Assembly: GCA_020063565.1 (NCBI GenBank)
Contig: JAICDB010000004.1
Location: 62,001 to 126,000 of the forward strand
Direction: 5' to 3'
Source of the DNA: Clostridiales bacterium
GTDB taxonomy: Bacteria > Bacillota > DSM-16504 > Desulfitibacterales > JAICDB01
DNA length: 64,000 bases
A model generated the notes under the pieces. It saw nothing but the letters and a program-made list of their open reading frames with translations, ran no database searches and was not told the DNA's origin. Below, piece after piece: positions 34,421 through 44,042 of the stretch. Position numbers and translations under genes: made by a program. Each line of letters starts with the position of its first letter. The stretch's first letter is position 1.

Positions 34421-35150
34421 TAAAAGGAAACAAGAAGAAGGTTCCCCTGAGTGGATGACAACCTTTTCTGATTTAATGACACTTTTGCTCGTTTTTTTCG
34501 TGCTGCTATATTCTTTTTCAGTTATTGATATTGTGAAGTTTCGACGCTTTATGGCTTCATTTCAGGGTGTAGGAATTTTAGATCTTGGGGACAAACCTTT
34601 GGAAAAAGATAAGGAACACGATTTTGATGTGCCGGTAGATAGTCCCAAACACTTTAATGATATGAGCCGACTAGACCCCCTGGCAGAAATTTATATTGCA
34701 GTACAGGAGTACATAGAGGAAAATGATCTGGATGCTGAGATAACGGTGCACTATAGTGAGAGGGGCGTTGCTCTTGAAATAAAGGATAAAATTTTGTTTG
34801 CTTCGGGAAAGGCCTACTTGAAACCTGAAGCGCGCAAGCTTCTTAAGGAATTATCTGGACTCTTTAAGGAGGTTCCTTATACTATTTCAGTTGAAGGACA
34901 TACAGATAACCGGCCTATTCATAATGCCCAATTCCCCAGTAACTGGGAACTTTCAACTGCAAGGGCGGTAACTGTTGTAAGATACCTAACTGAAAAATTG
35001 GGATTGGATCCCAAAAAGTTTTGTGCAGTAGGTTATGGTGAATACCATCCTGTTGTTCCAAATGATTCGTTAGAAAATATGGCTAGGAACCGTCGTGTTG
35101 TAATTGTTATTAATTCCAGAGATCCGTATTTTGGGGAAGGAGTTGAATAA
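34404..35150 (+). CDS. motB: motor stator protein MotB
   Basis: A 248-residue protein with one N-terminal membrane helix that carries the ion-binding Asp23 in FSDLMTLLLVFFVLLYSF. A C-terminal OmpA-like peptidoglycan-binding domain (VEGHTDNRPI; NWELSTARAVTVVRYL) follows. It overlaps motA by 17 bases. Confidence 0.94.
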   Translation: MMLPFNKRKQEEGSPEWMTTFSDLMTLLLVFFVLLYSFSVIDIVKFRRFMASFQGVGILDLGDKPLEKDKEHDFDVPVDSPKHFNDMSRLDPLAEIYIAVQEYIEENDLDAEITVHYSERGVALEIKDKILFASGKAYLKPEARKLLKELSGLFKEVPYTISVEGHTDNRPIHNAQFPSNWELSTARAVTVVRYLTEKLGLDPKKFCAVGYGEYHPVVPNDSLENMARNRRVVIVINSRDPYFGEGVE

Positions 35151-35151
35151 G

Positions 35152-35631
35152 ATGCCGCCGGAAAATACGGAAAACCAGCAGCAAAAACCTAAAAAGAAAA
35201 GGCGTTTGCTATTGATTGTGATATTTGCATTGCCACTGGCGCTTGTAGTAGCTGCATTTTCATATTTCTTTGTGGCCAATACTCTGGCTAAAACGCCTGC
35301 TGAAGAAGAGGGTATTGTGCCCATTGAGGACATAAGAAAAACAACTTTACAAAGCTTTACCGTCAATCTTGCAGACACAGGTTATAGAAGATATCTCAGG
35401 ACTACCATTACCATGGAGTATGTATCAAAGGATCTTGAAAAAGAAGTCAACTTAAAGATTCATAGAATAAAGGATATTGTTTTAAATATCCTTCGTAGTA
35501 AAAAGGTTAGAGATTTAAACAGTCCCCAGAATACTGAAAAATTAAGGCAGGAGCTGTTAAATGCCATTAATTATGAACTGACAAAAGGGAAAATAATAGG
35601 TTTATATTTTGAAGAATTTATAATCCAGTAG
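35152..35631 (+). CDS. fliL: flagellar basal body-associated protein FliL
   Basis: A 159-residue protein with a Lys-rich N terminus, a membrane helix near residues 20-44 and the FliL domain ending IVLNILRSKKVRDLNSP and so on to the C terminus. FliL surrounds the stator and supports torque. The ATG at 35152 has GGGGAAGGAG upstream and follows motB by one base. Confidence 0.92.
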   Translation: MPPENTENQQQKPKKKRRLLLIVIFALPLALVVAAFSYFFVANTLAKTPAEEEGIVPIEDIRKTTLQSFTVNLADTGYRRYLRTTITMEYVSKDLEKEVNLKIHRIKDIVLNILRSKKVRDLNSPQNTEKLRQELLNAINYELTKGKIIGLYFEEFIIQ

Positions 35632-35642
35632 GGGGGTACTAG

Positions 35643-36032
35643 ATGGGTTTAAACAATTTAACGGAGCAACACATCAGGCAGATGTTAAATCTTGATGAGG
35701 ATAAAGGAAATAGTAAATCAAACAACATCAAAAAAGCACAGTTTTGCCCCCTGAAGCCTGCTGACACTTCCGGGGATAAGGAGGACTTAAGCTTTTTGAA
35801 AAATATTGACGTAGAAATAGAGGTCCAATTGGGAGATACGGAACTTACCTTGGGGGAGATTCTGGAATTAAAAGAAGAGTCTATCATCCCGCTCAATAAG
35901 ATGGCAGGGGATACTGTAGATATTTACTTAAATAAACACTGGCTTGCTTCGGGAGAAGTTGTAGTTATTAATGAAGAGTATGGTGTAAGAATTAACTCAT
36001 TTAAGCGAGATAGGGACTTACCCGAGAATTAG
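35643..36032 (+). CDS. fliN: FliN-type motor switch protein (stand-alone)
   Basis: A 129-residue protein. Its C-terminal 85 residues form a FliN/SpoA domain: VEIEVQLGDTELTLGEILELKE, GDTVDIYLNKHWLASGEVVVI and NEEYGVRI. The N-terminal half contains FliM-like DxDEDK residues and a linker. The window also encodes FliY (49461), which carries its own FliN domain, so there are two SpoA-type partners. Confidence 0.88.
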   Translation: MGLNNLTEQHIRQMLNLDEDKGNSKSNNIKKAQFCPLKPADTSGDKEDLSFLKNIDVEIEVQLGDTELTLGEILELKEESIIPLNKMAGDTVDIYLNKHWLASGEVVVINEEYGVRINSFKRDRDLPEN

Positions 36033-36043
36033 GGGTGACATCA

Positions 36044-36382
36044 ATGGACCAGAGTTTTTGGGAAGCATTTTTACGGGTAATAATTTTCTTACCACTTGTA
36101 GCAGGACTAGCCTACCTGGTAATAAAATTTGGACTCACCAAGAAATATTTAAGATACCAGGGAAAAAATCTCAAAGTTATAGACCAGATTGCTCTTACCC
36201 CAAAAGCAACTTTAAATATTGTTAAGGTAGGGGATGACTATCTGCTTATTGGCGCTACAGAAAATGAAATAACATTATTAAAAGAAGTAGAGTACCATCA
36301 GGAAGGTGACCTGGAGGAAGAACAACCTGGTTTTGCCGACTTTCTTAAAAGGTTCAAAAAGGGAGGCGGCATGGATGAATAA
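36044..36382 (+). CDS. fliO: flagellar biosynthesis protein FliO
   Basis: A 112-residue protein with an N-terminal membrane helix (VIIFLPLVAGLAYLVIKFGL) and a small cytoplasmic FliO domain (NLKVIDQIALTPKATLNIVKVGDDYLLIGAT). It assists assembly of the FliP ring. The ATG at 36044 follows AGGGGTG. It overlaps fliP. Confidence 0.9.
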   Translation: MDQSFWEAFLRVIIFLPLVAGLAYLVIKFGLTKKYLRYQGKNLKVIDQIALTPKATLNIVKVGDDYLLIGATENEITLLKEVEYHQEGDLEEEQPGFADFLKRFKKGGGMDE

Positions 36383-37133
36383 TGGTAGGTTACAATTTTT
36401 TGCAATTATCTTTTTTATGCTTTTACTCTTAATATTTGCCATGCCGGCTCTTGCCGAACCTTTGCCCAGTATTGATTTACAGGTTAATCCCACTGATAAT
36501 CCCGAGGAAGTTGTTGACTCTTTAAAATTATTAACTCTACTAACGGTGCTTGCCATGGCCCCGGCCATCTTAATTATGATGACATCCTTTACACGTATTG
36601 TAGTGGTTCTGTCTTTTGTACGTAATGCCCTGGCAACGCAACAAACTCCTCCAAACCAGGTGCTTATTGGCTTAGCGCTATTTTTAACCTTTTTTACAAT
36701 GGCTCCTGTTTATGGTGAGATTAAAACAGAAGCAATTGATCCTTATCTTGCTGGTGAAATAACCCAGGAAGCAGCGCTATCTCAAGCAGCTATTCCATTA
36801 AAAGACTTTATGTTAAAGCAAACAAGAGAAAAGGATTTAGCGCTTTTTATAAAAATGTCAGAAACAGAAAGGCCTGATAATAAAGATAATTTGCCACTAC
36901 ATGTTTTAATACCGGCTTTTATGATCAGTGAACTTAAAACTGCATTTCAAATGGGGTTTTTAATATATATACCCTTTTTAGTAATTGATATGGTGGTGGC
37001 AAGCACTTTAATGTCCATGGGGATGTTTATGGTTCCCCCCATTATAATTTCACTTCCCTTTAAGATTTTGCTGTTTGTGATGACTGATGGATGGTTCCTT
37101 GTTGTTAAATCTTTACTGGAAAGCTACCGGTAG
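36375..37133 (+). CDS. fliP: flagellar type III secretion protein FliP
   Basis: A 252-residue protein with a cleavable signal peptide (ending MPALA), then the FliP core with MMTSFTRIVVVLSFVRNALATQQTPPNQVLIGL near residues 69-101 and several membrane helices. It builds the export gate with FliQ and FliR. The ATG at 36375 has GGGAGG 9 bases upstream. Confidence 0.95.
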   Translation: MNNGRLQFFAIIFFMLLLLIFAMPALAEPLPSIDLQVNPTDNPEEVVDSLKLLTLLTVLAMAPAILIMMTSFTRIVVVLSFVRNALATQQTPPNQVLIGLALFLTFFTMAPVYGEIKTEAIDPYLAGEITQEAALSQAAIPLKDFMLKQTREKDLALFIKMSETERPDNKDNLPLHVLIPAFMISELKTAFQMGFLIYIPFLVIDMVVASTLMSMGMFMVPPIIISLPFKILLFVMTDGWFLVVKSLLESYR

Positions 37134-37158
37134 TTTTAAAGACTAGGGGTTGTGCAAA

Positions 37159-37428
37159 ATGACTCAAGAAATGGTAATTTCCATAGCGCGCGATGCACTA
37201 AGCCTTGCACTTATACTTGCTGCGCCTGCTTTAGGGCTGGGTCTTTTGGTAGGGCTTGCAATTAGTGTTTTGCAGGCAACAACTCAAATTCAAGAGCAGA
37301 CACTGACCTTTGTTCCGAAGATAATTGCTGTCTTTGTAGCACTTTTAATATTTGGTTCCTGGATGCTGAATCTCCTTACGGACTTTGCAGTAAATATTTT
37401 TGGCAATCTGGCTAATATGGTTCGTTAG
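37159..37428 (+). CDS. fliQ: flagellar type III secretion protein FliQ
   Basis: An 89-residue protein with two membrane helices and the FliQ signature GLLVGLAISVLQATTQIQEQTLTFVPKI. It is part of the export gate. The ATG at 37159 has AGGGG 9 bases upstream. Confidence 0.95.
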   Translation: MTQEMVISIARDALSLALILAAPALGLGLLVGLAISVLQATTQIQEQTLTFVPKIIAVFVALLIFGSWMLNLLTDFAVNIFGNLANMVR

Positions 37429-37439
37429 GAGGAGAGAGT

Positions 37440-38207
37440 GTGCCTGAATTTGAGAGTTTACAGCTGGGCTTTCTGGTACTGGCCAGGATAACAGCCTTTA
37501 TGTCAGCGGCGCCATTCTTCTCTATGAAAGGAATGCCCGGTTTGGTGCGAGTAGGTATGGGGTTTTTCCTGGCTGTACTTATTTATCCAGCCGTCCATGG
37601 TATGGAAGATATTCCAACAGAAATAGTGGCTTATGTTTTTTTAGTGGGTAAAGAAGTGCTAGTTGGCCTTGTTTTAGGTTTTGTAAGTATGCTAACCTTT
37701 ACAGCAGTGAGGATTGCAGGGGAATTTATGGATATTCAAATGGGATTTGCAATGGCTGCAGTTTTTGATCCCCAAAACCAGTCAAGAATCACTTTGGTGG
37801 GACAGTTTATGAATATCCTTGGCATTCTTTTATTTCTGGCAATAGACGGCCATCACATCTTGTTAATGGCCTTGTCCCATAGCTACGAGCTTATTCCACT
37901 GCAGGGGGCAGTGTTTAAAACAGCATTCGTTGCAGCTATTGTAAAAATCTTTGTAGGTATGTTCGCACTTGGTTTCAGAGTTGCCGCGCCTTTTATAGCT
38001 GTTTTGGTAATATGTGATATTTCCCTTGGTTTACTGGCCCGGACAGTGCCTCAGCTTAACGTATTTATACTTGGTTTTCCCATGAAGGCCGGACTGGGAA
38101 TTATAACCCTCACTCTGGCCCTGCCGGTACTGGCTGTAGTCATCGGAAACATTCTTTCACAGATGGAAAAAGATCTAGTCCTGATAATGGAGTATCTAGC
38201 GCCATGA
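37440..38207 (+). CDS. fliR: flagellar type III secretion protein FliR
   Basis: A 255-residue hydrophobic protein with several membrane helices and the FliR blocks EFMDIQMGFAMAAVFDPQ and LLARTVPQLNVFILGFPMKAGLG. The GTG start follows AGGAGGAGAG. The stop overlaps the flhB start (ATGA). Confidence 0.95.
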   Translation: MPEFESLQLGFLVLARITAFMSAAPFFSMKGMPGLVRVGMGFFLAVLIYPAVHGMEDIPTEIVAYVFLVGKEVLVGLVLGFVSMLTFTAVRIAGEFMDIQMGFAMAAVFDPQNQSRITLVGQFMNILGILLFLAIDGHHILLMALSHSYELIPLQGAVFKTAFVAAIVKIFVGMFALGFRVAAPFIAVLVICDISLGLLARTVPQLNVFILGFPMKAGLGIITLTLALPVLAVVIGNILSQMEKDLVLIMEYLAP

Positions 38208-39313
38208 ATGAAAAGTGTAAGTACGACAGACTTCGGAAAATAAATTTACAGCTTTTTGCTGGATCTGAGGAAAAAACTGAAGAAGCTACTCCCCACCGTA
38301 GACAAGAAACAAGAAAAAAGGGACAGGTTGCCAAAAGTTCTGACTTGAACGCGGCTATTGTGATCATGGCTATGATTATATTTATTTATTGGACCAGGGG
38401 GTATTTTAGCCAGAACATTATAGGCTTTATGCAACACATCCTTGCTGCTGAACTAACTGTTCCCTTAAGTGATGACCAGCTAATACGCTTATACAGGATG
38501 AGTGTTACTACGCTTTTTACTTTAATGGGGCCAATATTTATAGTTGCAATAGTCTTTGGATTGGCGGCAAATTTTTTGCAGGTGGGTTTTTTATTTGCTC
38601 CGGAAGCTATTAAACCTAAGGCCAGCAATCTGAATCCAATAGAAGGATTCAAAAAAATGTTTTCCAAAAAAGCGCTAGTCGAGTTCGGAAAAGCATTATT
38701 TAAGATTACCATTGTTGGACTGGTTGTTTTTAACCTTGTAAAAAACAGGTTCCAGAGGTTGTTCTTCTTGCCGGATATGGGTGTTTCCGAGATAGCTTCA
38801 TATTTAGGAAAACTTATTTTTCAAATTTCTTTGGGAGCTGGACTAATCTTCTTTATTATCGCCGTATTGGACTTTGTATATCAAAAATGGGAATTTCGCC
38901 AGAACTTAAAAATGTCAAAATATGAAGTAAAACAAGAAATGAAACAAACTGAAGGAGATCCCCAAATAAAAGCCAAGATAAAGGAAAAACAGCGCCAAAT
39001 GGCTCAGGTTCGGATGATGGAAAGTGTCCCTGAAGCTACGGTTGTTGTTACCAACCCGACTCACTTGGCTGTTGCACTGAAATATGAAGATGAGATGGAA
39101 GCGCCTAAAGTCGTTGCTAAAGGAGCAGAGTTTATAGCTCAAAAGATAAAGGAAAAAGCACAAGAACATGATATTCCCATTATAGAAAACAAACCTGTGG
39201 CTCGTGCCTTATATGATACTGTTGAAATAGATGAAAATATTCCGGTAGAGTTATACCAGGCAGTTGCTGAAATACTGGCAGCCGTTTACCAGATGGATAA
39301 GAGGGGGAAATAA
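38204..39313 (+). CDS. flhB: flagellar export specificity switch protein FlhB
   Basis: A 369-residue protein. After a short soluble N terminus with EEKTEEATPHRRQETRKKGQ come four membrane helices, then the cytoplasmic domain with the autocleavage motif NPTH at residues 284-287. It switches export from rod/hook to filament proteins under FliK control. A second, stand-alone copy of its C-terminal domain is encoded at 22034. Confidence 0.95.
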   Translation: MNEKCKYDRLRKINLQLFAGSEEKTEEATPHRRQETRKKGQVAKSSDLNAAIVIMAMIIFIYWTRGYFSQNIIGFMQHILAAELTVPLSDDQLIRLYRMSVTTLFTLMGPIFIVAIVFGLAANFLQVGFLFAPEAIKPKASNLNPIEGFKKMFSKKALVEFGKALFKITIVGLVVFNLVKNRFQRLFFLPDMGVSEIASYLGKLIFQISLGAGLIFFIIAVLDFVYQKWEFRQNLKMSKYEVKQEMKQTEGDPQIKAKIKEKQRQMAQVRMMESVPEATVVVTNPTHLAVALKYEDEMEAPKVVAKGAEFIAQKIKEKAQEHDIPIIENKPVARALYDTVEIDENIPVELYQAVAEILAAVYQMDKRGK

Positions 39314-39314
39314 T

Positions 39315-41393
39315 GTGGCCACACCGAGAAGTAGTCTGCTGTTAAACCTTAAAAGATTAAGCGGTCATAGTGACTTATTAATAGCTGCTTTGGTAGTTGC
39401 CATAGTAATCATAATTGTTATTCCACTGCAGCCTTCTATACTTGATATACTCCTAACATGTAGTCTTTCTCTTGGTTTAATAGTTCTTTTAACTACACTT
39501 TTTGTTACAGAACCCCTGCAACTGTCTGTTTTTCCGTCGTTACTTCTTGTACTTACACTTTTTAGGCTAGCTTTAAATATTTCATCAACCCGTCTAATAC
39601 TTAATCATGCCACTGCCGGTAAAGTGATTCAGGCTTTTGGATCCTTTGTCATTGGAGGAAATTATATTGTTGGATTTATAATCTTTGTAATTATTACGGT
39701 TATTCAGTTTGTAGTTATTACAAATGGCGCCGGCAGGGTAGCCGAAGTTGCAGCCCGCTTTACCCTCGATGCAATGCCTGGAAAACAAATGAGTATTGAT
39801 GCTGACCTTAATGCCGGCTTGATAACAGAGCAAGAAGCAAAGGAAAGAAGAAAAAAGTTACAGCGGGAAGCAGACTTTTTCGGTGCAATGGATGGCGCCA
39901 GCAAATTTGTTAAGGGTGATGCCATAGCCGGTATTGTAATAGCATTGGTAAATATTGTTGGCGGACTTGTAATTGGAATGTGGCAAAAGGGGATGCCTGT
40001 TACATCAGCGCTGGAAACATATACGCTCCTAACAGTGGGTGATGGCTTGGTTTCACAGATACCGGCGCTTTTAATCTCAACAGCTACTGGTATTTTAGTG
40101 ACAAGGGCAGGCTCCGGAAGAAGTTTCGGACTTGATTTAACAGGTGAGTTAGGAGCTTTTCCAAAGGTAATAGCTTTAGCAGCTGCAATTCTTTTAGTTC
40201 TAGCAATTATTCCGGGTTTACCATTTTTACCTTTTATGATATTAGCTGCCGGGACAGGATATACTGCCTTTGCACTTTATGGAGAAGAAAAGAAAAAGAA
40301 AGAACTTGCGGTCCGGGAAGAAGAACAGAAACTAGCTCCAAAGGAACCGGAAAATGTGCTCAATCTCTTTCAAGTTGATCCCCTTGAAATAGAAATTGGT
40401 TATAACCTCATTTCTCTTACCGATGAAGAGCAGGGGGGAGATTTGTTAGACCGTCTTGCGGCAGTAAGAAGGCAGTGTGCTACAGAAATGGGAATTTTTG
40501 TGCGCCCTATTAGAATAAGGGACAATTTGCAGCTATCCCCTAATTCCTATCGATTTAAAATTAGAGGGGTAGATATTACTGGTGGTGAGTTGATGCCGGA
40601 TCACTATCTTGCAATGAATCCCACTGATCAAGAGGTAAGTATAGATGGGATTAAGACAACGGAGCCAACCTTTGGGCTGCCTGCCTGGTGGATAACTGAG
40701 GAAAGTAAGGAGCAAGTTGAGCTGGAAGGGTTGACTGTAGTTGATGCAGCCACTGTACTTATTACACATTTAACTGAATTTATAAAGTCGCATGCTTCCG
40801 AGCTATTATCAAGGCAGGATGTTAAGGACTTAATAGATATGGTCAAAGAAAATAATGAGGCTCTGGTAAATGAATTGGTGCCAGATGTATTGTCGATAGG
40901 CGAAATTCAAAGGGTTATGGAAAACCTCCTTGCTGAAAGGGTCTCCATCAGGGATGTTGAAGCAATCCTGGAAGCTATTTCTAATGCAGCTTTAATTTCC
41001 AAAGATATTGGTTATCTCACGGAAGCTACCCGGCAGGCCCTGGCTAGAAACATCAGCAAGCAGCTTTCTGTAGATGGAAAAATGACGGTGGTAACCCTGG
41101 ACACTGCTTTAGAAAAGCAGTTGTTAGACTCACTGCAAAATACTTCTGAAGGCAGTTATCCTGCTATTTCTCCTGAAGTTACCCAGCATATATTTAATCA
41201 GCTCAAAGAAGCAGGGGAACAATTTTCTCTCATGGGGCTACCTCCTGTAGTGTTATGTTCTTCAAGTATACGACTTCCATTTCGCCGTTTATTAGAAAGG
41301 TTTATGCCTGATTTTTCAGTAGTTGCCATAAATGAACTAACTCCGGATTTAGAAGTTGAAGCCATAGGTACGGTGATGTCTAATGAAGATTAA
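39315..41393 (+). CDS. flhA: flagellar export gate protein FlhA
   Basis: A 692-residue protein with about eight N-terminal membrane helices. The FHIPEP-type block includes FPSLLLVLTLFRLALNISSTRLIL, with FVVITNGAGRVAEVAARFTLDAMPGKQMSID near 130-165. The C-terminal cytoplasmic domain forms the nonameric ring. The GTG at 39315 follows GAGGGGG and gives a usual N terminus. It is the substrate-docking subunit of the gate. Confidence 0.95.
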   Translation: MATPRSSLLLNLKRLSGHSDLLIAALVVAIVIIIVIPLQPSILDILLTCSLSLGLIVLLTTLFVTEPLQLSVFPSLLLVLTLFRLALNISSTRLILNHATAGKVIQAFGSFVIGGNYIVGFIIFVIITVIQFVVITNGAGRVAEVAARFTLDAMPGKQMSIDADLNAGLITEQEAKERRKKLQREADFFGAMDGASKFVKGDAIAGIVIALVNIVGGLVIGMWQKGMPVTSALETYTLLTVGDGLVSQIPALLISTATGILVTRAGSGRSFGLDLTGELGAFPKVIALAAAILLVLAIIPGLPFLPFMILAAGTGYTAFALYGEEKKKKELAVREEEQKLAPKEPENVLNLFQVDPLEIEIGYNLISLTDEEQGGDLLDRLAAVRRQCATEMGIFVRPIRIRDNLQLSPNSYRFKIRGVDITGGELMPDHYLAMNPTDQEVSIDGIKTTEPTFGLPAWWITEESKEQVELEGLTVVDAATVLITHLTEFIKSHASELLSRQDVKDLIDMVKENNEALVNELVPDVLSIGEIQRVMENLLAERVSIRDVEAILEAISNAALISKDIGYLTEATRQALARNISKQLSVDGKMTVVTLDTALEKQLLDSLQNTSEGSYPAISPEVTQHIFNQLKEAGEQFSLMGLPPVVLCSSSIRLPFRRLLERFMPDFSVVAINELTPDLEVEAIGTVMSNED

Positions 41394-42477
41394 ACGTTAT
41401 CTTGCCAGGAACATGAAGGAAGCATGTGATTTAATACGAAATGATTTGGGACCCGATGCAGTAATAGTTAGCAGTCAAAAAATTAGAGAGAGGGGCATAA
41501 AGGGCTTTTTTTCCCCGCGCAAGTTAGAAGTTACTGCTGCAGTTGATGAAACTGAAGAAAAAGAAAGTATAAAAGTATCTATAAAACCTCAAGTGAAAGA
41601 TAGCGAAGATGGTGGGCTCAAACAGGAGCTGTGGCAGATTAAAGAACTTCTCAAAAAGGTTACTGAAAAGGATTTAGCTCTTTCAAAAAAGGAAAATGAA
41701 AATAATGATGAGAGTTACAATTTAAAAAAACTTAAAAAAGCGCTAACTGATATAGAAATTCAACCCGATATTGTTGAAGTGTTATTACAGGATTTTAAAG
41801 AAGAGGATTATCAAGGGGAAGCTTTTAAAGAAAAATTATTAAAAAGGGCAGCATCATTTATTAAACCTGTCACCCGTTCCAACCAAAAATCAAATATACT
41901 TGCCTTTGTGGGGCCGCCGGGTGTAGGAAAAACCACAACACTTGCCAAGCTTGGAGCTCATTTCTCGCTTTTTAATGGTCTTGATATTGGCCTCATAACA
42001 ATAGATACTTATCGTATTGGGGCTGTTCAACAGCTGCAAACATATGGCGATATAATTGGTGTCTCGGTAGATGTAGTAATGACACCGGGCGAATTTAAAA
42101 GGGCAGTTGAAAAGAACAGAAAAAAAGATCTTGTCCTGATAGATACTGCAGGGCGCCCGTCAAAAAGTGCTTCTCAGATATCCGAATTAAAAGTATATTT
42201 GCAGGCTGTTGAGCCTATTGATATCTACCTGGTCTTAAGCTCTGAAACTAAAGACCGGGATATGATGAGAATGTTAAATGACTTTAAAATGCTTAATTAC
42301 TCAAAGCTCATTTTTACTAAAATAGATGAGACCGAAGCTTTAGGTTCCATTTTAAATGCTGCTTATATTACAGGCTTACCAATAGCATATATAACCAATG
42401 GACAGAGTGTACCTGATGATATAGATGCAGGTAGTCCTGAGCTTCTGGCTGAGTTGATTTTGGGGGATGTGGTCTGA
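41383..42477 (+). CDS. flhF: flagellar placement GTPase FlhF
   Basis: A 364-residue SRP-type GTPase. The P-loop GPPGVGKT is at residues 177-184, with DTYRIGAVQQLQTY and DTAGRPS as G2/G3 elements. The N-terminal basic/charged region is variable. FlhF helps set flagellar position and number along with FlhG, the next gene, and shares the coupling ATGATG at the boundary. Confidence 0.95.
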   Translation: MKIKRYLARNMKEACDLIRNDLGPDAVIVSSQKIRERGIKGFFSPRKLEVTAAVDETEEKESIKVSIKPQVKDSEDGGLKQELWQIKELLKKVTEKDLALSKKENENNDESYNLKKLKKALTDIEIQPDIVEVLLQDFKEEDYQGEAFKEKLLKRAASFIKPVTRSNQKSNILAFVGPPGVGKTTTLAKLGAHFSLFNGLDIGLITIDTYRIGAVQQLQTYGDIIGVSVDVVMTPGEFKRAVEKNRKKDLVLIDTAGRPSKSASQISELKVYLQAVEPIDIYLVLSSETKDRDMMRMLNDFKMLNYSKLIFTKIDETEALGSILNAAYITGLPIAYITNGQSVPDDIDAGSPELLAELILGDVV

Positions 42478-43352
42478 TGATGGTGGACCAGGCTGAAAAA
42501 TTAAGGAAACTGGCAATGACAACTCAAAACAAAACCGGTAAAACCGGTGAGTCGCAAATGAGGATAATTACTGTTGCCAGCGGTAAAGGCGGAGTCGGGA
42601 AAACGAGCATTGTAGTAAACCTGGCGATAGAACTAAGCAGAGCCGGTAAAAAAGTAATGATTCTGGATGCGGACTTGGGACTGGCTAATGTTGATATTAT
42701 GTTTGGAATTATACCCCGGTATACACTATATGACGTCTTTTTGGGTAAAAAGAGCTTGCAGGAAATTGTTTTAGATGGTCCGGAAGGGATAAAAATTATT
42801 CCTGGAGGATCCGGGATTCATGAGCTGGCAAATATAGGATATTCTGAGAGAGAACGTCTCATGGCTGACTTGAAAGATTTTTCCAGGGAGTTGGATTATC
42901 TAATAATTGACTGTGGAGCAGGAGTATCAAAAAATGTCTTGGGTTTCATTTCCGCTGCTGATGATGTGGTAATAGTCATCACACCTGAGCCAACTTCCAT
43001 TACTGATGCTTACGGGATTATTAAAATAATATCAAAATTTCAATTACATACAGAAGTTTACATTGTTATAAACAAGGCAAGTACGGTGCGGGAAGCCTGT
43101 GAAACTGCCCGAAAAATAGAGACAGTTGCCGGCAAATACCTGGAGATAAAGGTTAGAAGGTTAGGTTTCATCAGTGATGATTTAACTGTGGGCAAATCTG
43201 TCAAGGAGCAGAAACCTTACTGTGTTTCACACCCTAATAGTAAAGTAGCCAAGGATATTTCTCAAATGGCACACAATCTAATACAAAAAAGCATGCAATC
43301 TCCTCAAGGAACAGATAATTTCTTTTTAAAGTTATTCCGCATTTTTAAGTAA
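42477..43352 (+). CDS. flhG: flagellar number regulator FlhG (MinD-like ATPase)
   Basis: A 291-residue ParA/MinD-family ATPase with the deviant Walker A SGKGGVGKTS at residues 36-45, LDADLGLANVDIMFG, and DYLIIDCGAGVS. An N-terminal peptide with a Gln residue (about 5-20) fits the FlhF-activating helix. It counterbalances FlhF. Confidence 0.94.
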   Translation: MMVDQAEKLRKLAMTTQNKTGKTGESQMRIITVASGKGGVGKTSIVVNLAIELSRAGKKVMILDADLGLANVDIMFGIIPRYTLYDVFLGKKSLQEIVLDGPEGIKIIPGGSGIHELANIGYSERERLMADLKDFSRELDYLIIDCGAGVSKNVLGFISAADDVVIVITPEPTSITDAYGIIKIISKFQLHTEVYIVINKASTVREACETARKIETVAGKYLEIKVRRLGFISDDLTVGKSVKEQKPYCVSHPNSKVAKDISQMAHNLIQKSMQSPQGTDNFFLKLFRIFK

Positions 43353-43364
43353 GGGGTTTCCTAT

Positions 43365-44042
43365 ATGAAAACGAAAGAAATTTTAAAAGTCAACAGCAAA
43401 ATAGAGATAATGTCACAGGATGATGATACAATCTATAAAAGTTTAATACAGGACATTTTTGATGATTCTTTTCTCATAGGGGTTCCTGTTTATAAAAGGC
43501 ATAAGCTTAACCTTCACAAAGGTGATATTGTAAACGTTACAGTTTTTTCAGGCAGTTCCTGTTTTAATTTCTTTTCAGAAGTTCTGGGAAAAAGGGAAGA
43601 AAATGGACTTTCACTGTATATTCTAAAGAAGCCTCACAAATATAAAAAGATTGAAAGAAGGGATTTTGTAAGGGTTGAGGTTGCACTTGAAGTGAAATAT
43701 GAGATAATTTCTGACAGAAAAAACTGGGAAAAAGTAAAACCTTCTCAAAAAGCTTTTTCTATAGATTTAAGTGGTGGGGGGGTACAGCTTATACTTCCGG
43801 AGGACCTTCCCCCTCATTCGCTACTGGTTTTAGAGATCCCAATTGATATCGATTGTACTGATATTACTATGAAATTGTTAGGACAGGTAGTTAGAAGTGA
43901 AGAGGAAAAAATCGCTGATATATCCCGTTTTAAGACTGGTATAAAATTTGAAGATATCTCAGAAAGGGAAAGGGACATCATAATAAGATTTGTTTTTTCT
44001 CAAATGCGTAAAACTCTGCATCTGCGTCGGAGTGATTCTTAA
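43365..44042 (+). CDS. ycgR: PilZ-domain flagellar brake protein (YcgR/YpfA-like)
   Basis: A 225-residue protein with an N-terminal YcgR domain and a C-terminal PilZ domain. The c-di-GMP-binding motifs are RRDFVR near residues 103-108 and DLSGGGVQL near 140-148, which match RxxxR and D/NxSxxG. When c-di-GMP is high such proteins slow or stop the motor. With the riboswitch at 6041, it gives a second c-di-GMP input to motility. Confidence 0.9.
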   Translation: MKTKEILKVNSKIEIMSQDDDTIYKSLIQDIFDDSFLIGVPVYKRHKLNLHKGDIVNVTVFSGSSCFNFFSEVLGKREENGLSLYILKKPHKYKKIERRDFVRVEVALEVKYEIISDRKNWEKVKPSQKAFSIDLSGGGVQLILPEDLPPHSLLVLEIPIDIDCTDITMKLLGQVVRSEEEKIADISRFKTGIKFEDISERERDIIIRFVFSQMRKTLHLRRSDS

